From: an uncultured Oscillospiraceae bacterium
Lineage (GTDB): Bacteria > Bacillota > Clostridia > Oscillospirales > Oscillospiraceae
Reading direction: 5' to 3'
NCBI GenBank assembly: GCA_958423465.1
Contig: CATZRD010000040.1
Location: forward strand, 1-21,254
DNA length: 21,254 nucleotides
Position numbers and translations under genes: made by a program. The notes under the pieces were generated by a model. It did no database searches. It was not told where the DNA came from and worked only from the letters and a program-made list of their open reading frames with translations. Below are positions 14,540 through 21,254 of the stretch, piece after piece (the first letter of the stretch is position 1; each line of letters opens with the position of its first letter).

Positions 14540-16268
14540 CGCTGTCTGCCTCACCGCCGTTCTGGAGGAGCTGCGCCCGGCCCTGCTGGGCCTGCGGCTG
14601 GAAAAGCTCCAGCAGCCCGCCGGGGACCTGGCGGTGCTCACCTTCCGGGGGAACCGTAAGCTGCTGCTCTGCGCCGGGGCGGGCCGGGCCCGGCTCCATC
14701 TCACCGGCCTGCAGCGGGAGAATCCCGCCGCGCCCCCCATGTTCTGTATGCTGCTGCGCAAGCATCTGACCGGGGGCCGTCTGGCGGAGCTGGTCCAGCC
14801 CCCCGGCGAGCGGGCCGCCATTCTCACCTTCGACGTGGTGGACGAGATGGGGGAACCGGACCGGCGGAAGCTGGTGCTGGAATGCATGGGACCCAGGTCC
14901 AACCTGCTGCTGCTGGACGGCCAGGACCGGATCATCGACTGCCTGCGGCGGACCGATCTTACCGCCGAGGGCCAGCGGCAGGCCCTGCCGGGCCTCTTCT
15001 ACCGTCTGCCCCCCGGTCAGGGGAAGGCGGACCCCCTGGCGGTGGATGAGGTGGCGTTTGCCGCCCTGCTGGACGCCGCGCCGCCGGAGACGGAGGCGGC
15101 GGACTTTCTGCTGGACCGGTTCACCGCCCTCTCCCCCCTGGTGTGCCGGGAGCTGGCCTACCGGGCCCTGGGGGCCGCGGACGCCCGGCTCCTCACGGCG
15201 GAGGCGGGCAAACAGTTGGCAGACGCCTTTTTCGCCTGGCAGAAGGCTGTGAAGGAAAAGAACTTCACACCCTATCTCCTTCTGGGGAAAGAGCAGCCAA
15301 AGGACTTCTCCTACCTGCCCGTCCGCCAGTACGGGGACGCCCTGACGGGGGAAGCACGGGAGAGCTTCTCCGCCCTGCTGGACGAGTTCTATGAGAAGCG
15401 GGAGCAGGCGGAGCGGGTCCGCCGCCGGGGTGCGGACCTCCAGCGGGCGGCAGGCAGCGCCCGGGACCGGTGCGTCCGGAAGCTGGCCCTTCAGGAAAAG
15501 GAGTACGCCCAGACCCAGGACCGGGACCTGCTGCGGCTGCGGGGAGAGCTGATCAACGCCAACCTCTACCGCATGGAGCGGGGCCAGACCCTGCTGCGGG
15601 CGGAAAACTGGTACGAGGAGGGGTGCCCCACGGCGGAGATCCCCCTGGACCCCCTGCTGACCCCTCAGCAGAACGCCGCCAAATACTTCAAGCGCTACGC
15701 CAAGGCCAAGACGGCGGAAAAGGTCCTGGCGGAGCAGATGGCCCTGGCCCGGCGGGAGCGGGACTATCTGGAGAGCGTGCTGGACGAGCTGAGCCGCGCC
15801 GAGAGCGAGCAGGACTTTCTGGACATCCGCCAGGAACTGCTGGCGGCGGGCTATCTCCGGGAGCGGGGCGGGAAAAAGGAGCCCCGCCGGGGCCCCAGCC
15901 GCCCCCGGGCGTTCCGGTCCAGCGGGGGCCTGACCATCCTGGTGGGCCGCAACAACGTCCAGAACGACCAGCTGACAAAGGAAGCGGACCGCAGCGACTA
16001 CTGGTTCCACACCCAGCGGATCCACGGCTCCCATGTGATCCTCCGCTGCGGCGGGACCGCCCCCGATGAGACCAGCATGACCGAGGCGGCCATGCTGGCG
16101 GCCTGGTTTTCCCAGGGCCGGACCGCCGGCCGGGTGGCGGTGGACTACACCCGGGTCCGCAACGTGAAAAAGCCCGCCGGGGCCAAGCCCGGCATGGTGG
16201 TCTACGACCCCTACCAGACCGCCTATGTCACCCCCGACGAGGCCCTGGTGAAGGCCCTCGCCCGATAG
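14529..16268 (+). CDS. rqcH: Rqc2 homolog RqcH, ribosome quality control NFACT protein
   Basis: A 579-residue NFACT-family protein, also annotated FbpA or fibronectin-binding. RqcH binds split 50S subunits carrying a stalled peptidyl-tRNA and recruits Ala-tRNA to add C-terminal alanine tags for degradation. The NFACT-N domain covers about residues 1-200, with the D-R pair (D111-R112) needed for tRNA binding ahead of LVLECMGPRSNLLLLD. A helix-hairpin and long coiled-coil region follows (about 280-440). The C-terminal NFACT-R domain (about 460-579) has LVGRNNVQNDQL and DYWFHTQRIHGSHVILR. Its start sits within the end of mrnC, with GGAGG upstream, so the two are likely coupled. I see no clear terminator before the next promoter. 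Confidence 0.95.
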   Translation: MPFDAVCLTAVLEELRPALLGLRLEKLQQPAGDLAVLTFRGNRKLLLCAGAGRARLHLTGLQRENPAAPPMFCMLLRKHLTGGRLAELVQPPGERAAILTFDVVDEMGEPDRRKLVLECMGPRSNLLLLDGQDRIIDCLRRTDLTAEGQRQALPGLFYRLPPGQGKADPLAVDEVAFAALLDAAPPETEAADFLLDRFTALSPLVCRELAYRALGAADARLLTAEAGKQLADAFFAWQKAVKEKNFTPYLLLGKEQPKDFSYLPVRQYGDALTGEARESFSALLDEFYEKREQAERVRRRGADLQRAAGSARDRCVRKLALQEKEYAQTQDRDLLRLRGELINANLYRMERGQTLLRAENWYEEGCPTAEIPLDPLLTPQQNAAKYFKRYAKAKTAEKVLAEQMALARRERDYLESVLDELSRAESEQDFLDIRQELLAAGYLRERGGKKEPRRGPSRPRAFRSSGGLTILVGRNNVQNDQLTKEADRSDYWFHTQRIHGSHVILRCGGTAPDETSMTEAAMLAAWFSQGRTAGRVAVDYTRVRNVKKPAGAKPGMVVYDPYQTAYVTPDEALVKALAR

Positions 16269-16284
16269 GTCCTGAAAATTTGTG

Positions 16285-16313
16285 TTGCAAGCAAACAGTT
16301 TTTAAGGTATAAT
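16285..16313 (+). promoter_or_regulatory. Sigma-A-type promoter for the xanthine dehydrogenase gene
   Basis: TTGCAA (16285-16290) and TATAAT (16308-16313) have a 17-base spacer in an AT-rich stretch just after rqcH. The ATG lies 50 bases downstream, with AAGGAGG (16349-16355) before it. Confidence 0.85.
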
Positions 16314-16363
16314 GAAAGCAGAATGTCGCGGCGGGGCCCGCCGGGGCCAAGGAGGCTTGTGTT

Positions 16364-18919
16364 ATGGCTACATTCACTGTCAACGGGAAAACCGTCACCA
16401 CGGACAAGAACCAGAAGCTGCTGCGGTTTCTGCGGGACGAGCTGCGCCTCACCTCCGTGAAGGACGGGTGCAGCGAGGGGGCCTGCGGTACCTGCACCGT
16501 GCTGGTGGACGGCAAGGCCACCCGGGCCTGCGTGTTCACCACCGACAAAATGGAGGGCAAGACCGTCCTCACCGTGGAGGGCCTCTCCGACTTTGAGAAG
16601 GACGCCTACACCTACGCCTTCGGGGAGGCGGGCGCGGTCCAGTGCGGGTTCTGCATCCCCGGCATGATCATGGCCGCCAAGGGCCTGCTGGATCAGGACC
16701 CGGACCCCACGGAGGAGGCGGTCCGCCGCGCCCTGCGCACGAACATCTGCCGGTGCACCGGCTATGTGAAGATCATCCAGGGGGTGCTTTTGGCGGCCAA
16801 ATACCTTCGGGAGGGTTCCATCCCCCGGGAGGAGAGAGCCTGGACCGTAGGCGCTCACGTCCACCGGGTGGACGTACCTGAAAAGGTCCAGGGCACCGGC
16901 CTCTACCCCGACGACGTGTATATGGACGGTATGCTCTACGCCTCCGCCGTCCGCAGCGCCTATCCCAGGGCGCTGGTGAAGGCCATCCACCCAGAGGAAG
17001 CTCTGGCCATGCCCGGGGTGGTGGGGGTCTACACCGCCGCCGACATCCCAGGCCAGAATAAGGTGGGGCACCTGGTCAAGGATTGGGATACTATGATCCC
17101 CGTGGGGGGAATCACCCACTACCTGGGAGACGCCATCTGTATCGTGGCGGCGGAGAGCCTGGAGATTCTGGAGAAGGCCAAGCGCATGGTCCGGGTGGAG
17201 TACGAGGTGCTGACCCCCGTCCGCTCCCCCCAGGAGGCCATGGCCTACGACGCGCCGCTGGTCCACCGCAGCGGCAATCTGCTGGCCCACAAGCACATCC
17301 AGCGGGGCAACGCGGCCCTGGCCATCGCCGGCAGCAGGCATGTGCTCACCCGGAAGTTCACCACCCCCTGGACGGAGCACGCCTTTCTGGAGCCGGAGTG
17401 CGCTGTGGCCTACCCCGAGGGGGATTCCATCGTGATCCTCTCCACGGACCAAGGGGCCTACGATACCCAGCACGAGACGGCCCCCATGCTGGGTCTGCCG
17501 CCGGAGAGGGTGAAGGTGAAGAATATGCTGGTGGGAGGCGGCTTCGGCGGCAAGGAGGACGTGACGGTCCAGCACCACGCCGCTCTGGCGGCCTATCTCA
17601 CGGGGCGGCCGGTGAAGGTGAAGCTCAGCCGGGCGGAGAGCCTGCTCATCCACCCCAAGCGCCACCCCATGGAGATGGAGTTCGCCATGGGCTGCGACGA
17701 AAACGGCGTCATCCAGGGGGTGGCCGCCAACGTCATCGCCGACACCGGGGCCTACGCCTCCCTGGGAGGACCGGTGCTGGAGCGGGCCTGCACCCACGCC
17801 TCGGGGCCCTACCACTATGAGAATTTCCAGATCGACGGCTACGCCTACTACACCAACAATCCCCCCGCCGGGGCCTTCCGGGGCTTCGGCGTGACCCAGA
17901 CCTGCTTCTGCGTGGAGACGCTGCTCAACGAGATGGCGGACCTGGTGGGCATCACCCCCTGGGAGATCCGCTACCGCAACGCCATCCGCCCCGGCGAGAC
18001 ATTGCCCAACGGCCAGATCGTGGGGCCGGAGACCGGTCTCATCGAGACGCTGGAGGCGGTAAAGCCCTACTACGACAAGGCCAGATACGCGGGGCTGGCC
18101 TGCGCCATGAAAAACGCCGGCGTGGGGGTGGGCATCCCCGACTGGGGCCGCTGCCGCCTGGTGGTGAAGGGCGGAAAGGTACATATCCTGGCGGGAGCCT
18201 CCTGCATCGGACAGGGACTGGGCACGGTGCTGGTGCAGGTATGCTGCGATCAGCTGGGCCTTCCCCGGGCGGATATCGTCTACGAGCGCAGCAACACCTT
18301 TGAGGCCCCGGATTCCGGCACCACCTCCGGCTCCCGGCAGACCCTCATCACCGGGGAAGCCTGCCGCCGGGCCTGCGGGGACCTGAAAAAGGACCTGGAG
18401 GGCAAGAATCTCGCGGACCTGGAGGGCCGGGAATACTACGGAGAATACCTGGCCAAGACGGACCCCCTGGGGGCTAAGGTCCCCAACCCCGTCAGCCATG
18501 TGGCCTACGGCTACGCCACCCAGCTGTGCGTTTTGGGAGAGGACGGGAAGATCGAGCGGATGGTGGCGGCCCACGACGTGGGCAAGGCCGTGAACCCCGT
18601 CAGCTGCGAGGGACAGATCGAGGGGGGCGTGGTCATGTCCATGGGCTTCGCCCTCACTGAGGACTATCCCCTGACAGACTGTAAGCCCACCGCCAAATTC
18701 GGCACCTTGGGACTTTTCAAGGCGGACCAGGTGCCCCCCATTACCGCCATCGTGGTGGAGAAGCCGGGTCTGGACGTGGCCTGCGGGGCCATCGGCATCG
18801 GGGAGATCACCTCCATCCCCACCGCCCCCGCCATCGCCGACGCCTACTACCGCTATGACGGCAGGCGGCGGTACTCCCTGCCGCTGGAGGGCACGCCCTA
18901 CAGCCGGAAAAAGAAATGA
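16364..18919 (+). CDS. Molybdenum hydroxylase with fused [2Fe-2S] domain, selenium-dependent xanthine dehydrogenase type
   Basis: An 851-residue fusion of an iron-sulfur and a molybdopterin domain. Residues 1-80 hold a plant-type [2Fe-2S] site (C36, C41, C44, C56), and 81-155 a second one (C94, C97, C129, C131, in QCGFCIPGM and NICRCTGY). The molybdopterin part from about 165 shows VGGGFGGKED (about 388-397), PPAGAFRGFG, and the late GIGEITSIPTAPAIADAYY with the likely catalytic E814. There is no FAD domain. This layout and size fit the family annotated as selenium-dependent xanthine dehydrogenase, where Se is a dissociable cofactor; no in-frame TGA is used here. It could instead oxidise another purine, nicotinate-like compound or aldehyde. 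It stands alone behind its own promoter, with no FAD subunit or cofactor-insertion gene in the window. Confidence 0.9.
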   Translation: MATFTVNGKTVTTDKNQKLLRFLRDELRLTSVKDGCSEGACGTCTVLVDGKATRACVFTTDKMEGKTVLTVEGLSDFEKDAYTYAFGEAGAVQCGFCIPGMIMAAKGLLDQDPDPTEEAVRRALRTNICRCTGYVKIIQGVLLAAKYLREGSIPREERAWTVGAHVHRVDVPEKVQGTGLYPDDVYMDGMLYASAVRSAYPRALVKAIHPEEALAMPGVVGVYTAADIPGQNKVGHLVKDWDTMIPVGGITHYLGDAICIVAAESLEILEKAKRMVRVEYEVLTPVRSPQEAMAYDAPLVHRSGNLLAHKHIQRGNAALAIAGSRHVLTRKFTTPWTEHAFLEPECAVAYPEGDSIVILSTDQGAYDTQHETAPMLGLPPERVKVKNMLVGGGFGGKEDVTVQHHAALAAYLTGRPVKVKLSRAESLLIHPKRHPMEMEFAMGCDENGVIQGVAANVIADTGAYASLGGPVLERACTHASGPYHYENFQIDGYAYYTNNPPAGAFRGFGVTQTCFCVETLLNEMADLVGITPWEIRYRNAIRPGETLPNGQIVGPETGLIETLEAVKPYYDKARYAGLACAMKNAGVGVGIPDWGRCRLVVKGGKVHILAGASCIGQGLGTVLVQVCCDQLGLPRADIVYERSNTFEAPDSGTTSGSRQTLITGEACRRACGDLKKDLEGKNLADLEGREYYGEYLAKTDPLGAKVPNPVSHVAYGYATQLCVLGEDGKIERMVAAHDVGKAVNPVSCEGQIEGGVVMSMGFALTEDYPLTDCKPTAKFGTLGLFKADQVPPITAIVVEKPGLDVACGAIGIGEITSIPTAPAIADAYYRYDGRRRYSLPLEGTPYSRKKK

Positions 18920-18927
18920 GGACGTAA

Positions 18928-18959
18928 AACGAGGCGGACCCTCCCGGGTCCGCCTCGTT
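18928..18959. terminator. Strong 14-bp hairpin between convergent genes
   Basis: Arms 18928-18941 and 18946-18959 pair perfectly around a TCCC loop. It lies 9 bases after the xanthine dehydrogenase stop and just before the end of the minus-strand gene that stops at 18969. On the plus strand a T-rich stretch follows only after about 10 bases; on the minus-strand RNA the 3' arm is followed by UUACGUCC. It probably serves both genes. Confidence 0.75.
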
Positions 18960-18968
18960 GGCTTTACG

Positions 18969-19226
18969 CTATTTTTTCTTTTTGGGCCGCTTCTTCTCCT
19001 GCTCCTTCAGAGCCTGGCGGTCCCGGCGGACGGCGCTGACGCCGTAGACCAGCAGAAGCGCCGCCACCAGGTATTGCAGCACCCCCGGCGCGCCGCCGGC
19101 GATCACCCCAAAGCTGCGCAGCACCAGCAGGATCAGAGCCAGGGCGCTGAGCGCCAGCAGCACATAGTAGGCGATCAGCCGCCGGCGGATATCCTCCCAC
19201 CGGTCCATATGTTCGTTGCGAAGCAT
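18969..19226 (-). CDS. Small two-helix membrane protein of unknown function
   Basis: The 85-residue product starts with a charged segment (MLRNEHMDRWEDIRRR), has two hydrophobic helices (about 19-38, YYVLLALSALALILLVL, and 48-64), and ends in a very basic tail (EQEKKRPKKKK). Both ends are thus predicted inside the cell. The ATG at 19226 is preferred over an in-frame ATG 9 codons upstream (19253), because AGAGG (near 19235-19239) fits better before it; an ATG 6 codons further in is also possible. I do not recognise the family. A competing frame over the same DNA gives only glycine/arginine-rich shadow sequence. It is a single-gene unit convergent with the xanthine dehydrogenase gene. Confidence 0.75.
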   Translation of the reverse strand: MLRNEHMDRWEDIRRRLIAYYVLLALSALALILLVLRSFGVIAGGAPGVLQYLVAALLLVYGVSAVRRDRQALKEQEKKRPKKKK

Positions 19227-19356
19227 CTCCGTGTTCCCTCTCTTTCCGTCCAAAATGCCCTCCGGCCTTTTTCTTCATTATAGCCCTCACCCGCCCCGCC
19301 GTCAACCGTCCGCCCCCTCTGTGGAGAAAAAACAGGACCGGCGTCGAAATCCGCTA

Positions 19357-19385
19357 TTGACTTTATCCATTAAAAGTGTTAAAGT
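19357..19385 (+). promoter_or_regulatory. Candidate sigma-A promoter for the acyl-CoA synthetase gene
   Basis: TTGACT (19357-19362) and TAAAGT (19380-19385) are separated by 17 bases. The -35 box is strong and the -10 box weak, which fits a regulated promoter. The surrounding 60 bases are AT-rich, unlike the flanks. Confidence 0.65.
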
Positions 19386-19398
19386 ACAACACAGTACT
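19376..19398. promoter_or_regulatory. Interleaved inverted repeats over the -10 region, possible operator
   Basis: Two short dyads overlap here. GTGTT (19376-19380) pairs with AACAC (19388-19392), and AGTAC (19383-19387) pairs with GTACT (19394-19398). Together they cover the -10 box and the expected transcription start, the usual place for a repressor site. No regulator gene is present in the window to match them to. Confidence 0.45.
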
Positions 19399-19438
19399 AA
19401 ACGCCCCTTCTTCCGGCGGAGCCGGACCGGGGCGTTTT
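19399..19438 (+). terminator. Terminator-like hairpin in the leader of the acyl-CoA synthetase gene
   Basis: The outer stem AAACGCCCC/GGGGCGTTT (19399-19407 with 19429-19437) encloses an inner stem TCCGGC/GCCGGA (19412-19417 with 19421-19426), and a T-run (19435-19438) closes it. It begins a few bases after the predicted transcription start and ends 61 bases before the ATG. It may be an attenuator, may end a very short RNA, or may stabilise the 5' end of the message. Confidence 0.65.
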
Positions 19439-19498
19439 CCACGATATCAGCCGCCGGGGCGACGACGGGACCGGCGGCGGGAAAAGGAGAAATCAACT

Positions 19499-21136
19499 AT
19501 GGTCATTGCCGATCTTTTAGAGCGCAACGCCCGGCTCTACGGCTCCGACACCGCCCTGGTGGAGCTGAGTCCCACGGAGGAGCGGGACCGGGCGGTCACC
19601 TGGCGGGAAGCCAGCCTCATCGAGAGCGCCCAGCCCGACGCCCCCTACCGCCGGGAGCTCTCCTGGCGGGATTTTGACCGCCGGGCCAACCGGTTCGCCA
19701 ACCTGCTCCTCAGCCGGGGGCTGGAGCGGGGGACCAAGGTGGGCATTTTGATGATGAACTGCCTGGAGTGGCTGCCCATTTACTTTGGCATATTGAAGGC
19801 CGGCTGTGTGGCGGTGCCCATGAATTTCCGGTACTCCAGCGACGAGATTCGGTACTGCCTGGACCTGGCGGACGTGGAGGTGCTGGTGTTCGGGCCGGAG
19901 TTCATCGGCCGGATGGACGCCATCTACCAGAGCATCCCCAAGGTGCGGATGCTGTTCTTCGTAGGCCGGGACAAGCCCGCCTACACCGAGGACTGCCTGC
20001 GGCTCATGGGCTTCTGCTCCTCCAACCCGCCGCCGGTGCTGATGGAGGAGGCCGACGAGGCGGCCATCTACTTCTCCTCCGGCACCACCGGCTTTCCTAA
20101 GGCCATCCTGCATGACCACCGGGCGCTTTTAAGCTCCTGCCGCACGGAGCAGCGCCACCACGGCCAGACCCGGGAGGACGTGTTTCTGTGCATCCCGCCT
20201 CTGTACCACACCGGGGCCAAGATGCACTGGTTCGGGTCCCTTCTCTCCGGCAGCAAGGCGGTGCTGCTGCGGGGGGTGAAGCCGGAGTGGATCCTCCGGG
20301 CGGTCACCGAGGAAAAGTGCACCATCGTGTGGCTGCTGGTGCCCTGGGCGCAGGACCTGCTGGACGCCATCGACAGCGGCAAGGTGGATCTCAGCAATTA
20401 CCTGCTGGACCAGTGGCGGCTCATGCACATCGGCGCCCAGCCGGTGCCCCCCAGCCTGATCCACCGGTGGATGAAGGTGTTCCCCCACCACCAGTACGAC
20501 ACCAACTACGGCCTTTCCGAGTCCATCGGCCCCGGCTGCGTCCATCTGGGGGTGGAGAACATCCATAAGGTGGGCGCCATCGGCAAGGCGGGCTACCTGT
20601 GGGAGACCCGGGTGGTGGACGAGCGGGGCCAGGACGTGACCCCCGGCCAGATCGGGGAGCTGGCGGTGAAGGGCCCCGGCGTCATGCGCTGCTACTACAA
20701 GAATCCGGAGGCCACGGCGGAGATTTTGAAGGACGGCTGGCTCTTTACCGGCGACATGGCCCGGGAGGACGAGGACGGGTTCCTCTATCTGGTGGACCGA
20801 AAGAAAGACGTGGTCATCTCCGGCGGCGAGAACCTGTACCCGGTGCAGATCGAGGACTTCCTGCGCCGGTTCGACAAGCTGAAGGACGTGGCGGTCATCG
20901 GCCTGCCGGACCCCCGCCTGGGGGAGATCGCCGCCGCCATCGTGGAGGTCAAGGAGGGCGTCACCTGCACCCAGGAGGAGATCCAGGCGTTTTGCAGGGA
21001 GCTGCCCCGGTACAAGCGCCCCCGGAAGATCATCTTCGACAAGGTGCCCCGCAACCCCACCGGCAAGATCGAAAAGCCCGCCCTCCGGGAGAAGTACTGC
21101 CACGGCAGGCTGGTGGAGGCACAGATCAACAGCTGA
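19499..21136 (+). CDS. AMP-forming acyl-CoA synthetase (class I adenylate-forming enzyme)
   Basis: This 545-residue enzyme of the ANL superfamily activates a carboxylic acid with ATP and transfers it to CoA. The phosphate-binding A3 loop is SSGTTGFPK (193-201). Later come TNYGLSES (A5), GWLFTGDMAREDEDGFLYLV (A7 region), DRKKDVVISGGENLYPVQIE (hinge and A8), and NPTGKIEK with the catalytic lysine K523 (A10). Length and motifs match medium/long-chain FadD-like ligases, but the acid used is not readable from sequence. The ATG at 19499 has AAAAGGAG (19482-19489) 9 bases before it; the frame is open upstream but would run through the promoter and leader hairpin. It follows the molybdenum hydroxylase gene across a small convergent gene, so no operon links them. 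Confidence 0.93.
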   Translation: MVIADLLERNARLYGSDTALVELSPTEERDRAVTWREASLIESAQPDAPYRRELSWRDFDRRANRFANLLLSRGLERGTKVGILMMNCLEWLPIYFGILKAGCVAVPMNFRYSSDEIRYCLDLADVEVLVFGPEFIGRMDAIYQSIPKVRMLFFVGRDKPAYTEDCLRLMGFCSSNPPPVLMEEADEAAIYFSSGTTGFPKAILHDHRALLSSCRTEQRHHGQTREDVFLCIPPLYHTGAKMHWFGSLLSGSKAVLLRGVKPEWILRAVTEEKCTIVWLLVPWAQDLLDAIDSGKVDLSNYLLDQWRLMHIGAQPVPPSLIHRWMKVFPHHQYDTNYGLSESIGPGCVHLGVENIHKVGAIGKAGYLWETRVVDERGQDVTPGQIGELAVKGPGVMRCYYKNPEATAEILKDGWLFTGDMAREDEDGFLYLVDRKKDVVISGGENLYPVQIEDFLRRFDKLKDVAVIGLPDPRLGEIAAAIVEVKEGVTCTQEEIQAFCRELPRYKRPRKIIFDKVPRNPTGKIEKPALREKYCHGRLVEAQINS

Positions 21137-21171
21137 GGTTCCTTTCGCGGGACCTCCGGCCCCGGACCCCG

Positions 21172-21201
21172 GGATACTTTCCCCTCGTCGGGAAAGTATC
21201 C
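21172..21201. terminator. 12-bp inverted repeat after the acyl-CoA synthetase gene
   Basis: Arms 21172-21183 (GGATACTTTCCC) and 21190-21201 pair perfectly around a 6-base loop, 35 bases after the stop codon. No T-run follows. It probably ends or protects the message. Confidence 0.6.
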
Positions 21202-21217
21202 ACACTCGGCCTAAGTG

Positions 21218-21233
21218 CCGCCGCAAGCGGCGG
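21218..21233. repeat. Short GC hairpin near the window edge
   Basis: CCGCCG (21218-21223) pairs with CGGCGG (21228-21233) around CAAG. Outside it, GGCC at 21208-21211 and TTGGCC at 21234-21239 could extend the pairing imperfectly. It looks like a dispersed intergenic element, but only one copy is visible, so this cannot be tested here. The remaining bases to 21254 show no gene. Confidence 0.4.
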
Positions 21234-21254
21234 TTGGCCTCGTAAGCGCCCGCC

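Noticed and set aside
16223..18574. A 783-codon open frame on the minus strand
   Set aside because: It lies wholly antisense to the conserved molybdenum hydroxylase, gives a His/Gly/Val-rich product with no family motif, and is explained by third-position G/C bias.
16364..18919. Selenocysteine (in-frame TGA) in the selenium-dependent-type hydroxylase
   Set aside because: The frame is open throughout without TGA. In this family selenium is a labile cofactor, not selenocysteine, so no SECIS element is expected.
1..21254. CRISPR arrays, tRNA or rRNA genes, insertion sequences, prophage or toxin-antitoxin genes
   Set aside because: I looked for regular direct repeats, tRNA-like cloverleaves with a TTCGA core, transposase motifs and integrases and saw none; GC-rich coding style is uniform across the window.

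Overview
The window comes from a GC-rich, endospore-forming anaerobe of the Firmicutes (class Clostridia). The best guess is the Oscillospiraceae/Ruminococcaceae side, of the Flavonifractor/Oscillibacter type. The basis is a complete spoIIIAA-AH sporulation operon, good AGGAGG-type ribosome binding sites, sigma-A promoters with 17-bp spacers, RqcH and Mini-III, and a selenium-dependent-type xanthine dehydrogenase, all in strongly G+C-biased codons. The genus is inferred from style and gene content, not proven. No rRNA, tRNA, CRISPR array, transposase or phage gene was seen; nearly all of the window is ordinary chromosomal core.

Layout. 1-720: the tail of an unidentified gene, then a short gene that looks like only the C-terminal part of an HD-GYP-type domain. 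Two near-identical long hairpins bracket it. 728-3275 (minus): a compact operon read as DUF1858 protein, trmK, Nif3-like protein, yebC, from a clear sigma-A promoter. 3334-3588 (minus): a small DUF378 membrane protein with its own terminator. 3737-7373 (plus): apgM-type phosphoglycerate mutase, a DUF1015 protein and ispE, from a TTGAAA-17-TATAAT promoter to a strong terminator. A possible 86-residue membrane protein starts directly at the end of that terminator.

7643-9164 (minus): a sodium:alanine symporter (AGCS family) with its own promoter. 9185-14036 (minus): the eight-gene spoIIIA operon, headed by a sigma-E-like promoter and closed by a GC-rich hairpin; it encodes the channel joining mother cell and forespore. 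14057-16268 (plus): Mini-III RNase and RqcH, overlapping by 11 bases, i.e. rRNA maturation and rescue of stalled ribosomes. 16285-18919 (plus): a fused [2Fe-2S]/molybdopterin dehydrogenase. 18969-19226 (minus): a small two-helix membrane protein. 19357-21136 (plus): an AMP-forming acyl-CoA synthetase whose promoter and leader carry a dyad and a terminator-like hairpin, the most suggestive regulatory structure here. The window ends in intergenic DNA with two further hairpins.

I found no convincing new multi-gene system. The items most worth checking are the truncated HD-GYP gene between twin hairpins, the leader of the acyl-CoA synthetase, the small gene abutting a terminator, and the pairing of a phosphoglycerate mutase with a DUF1015 protein.
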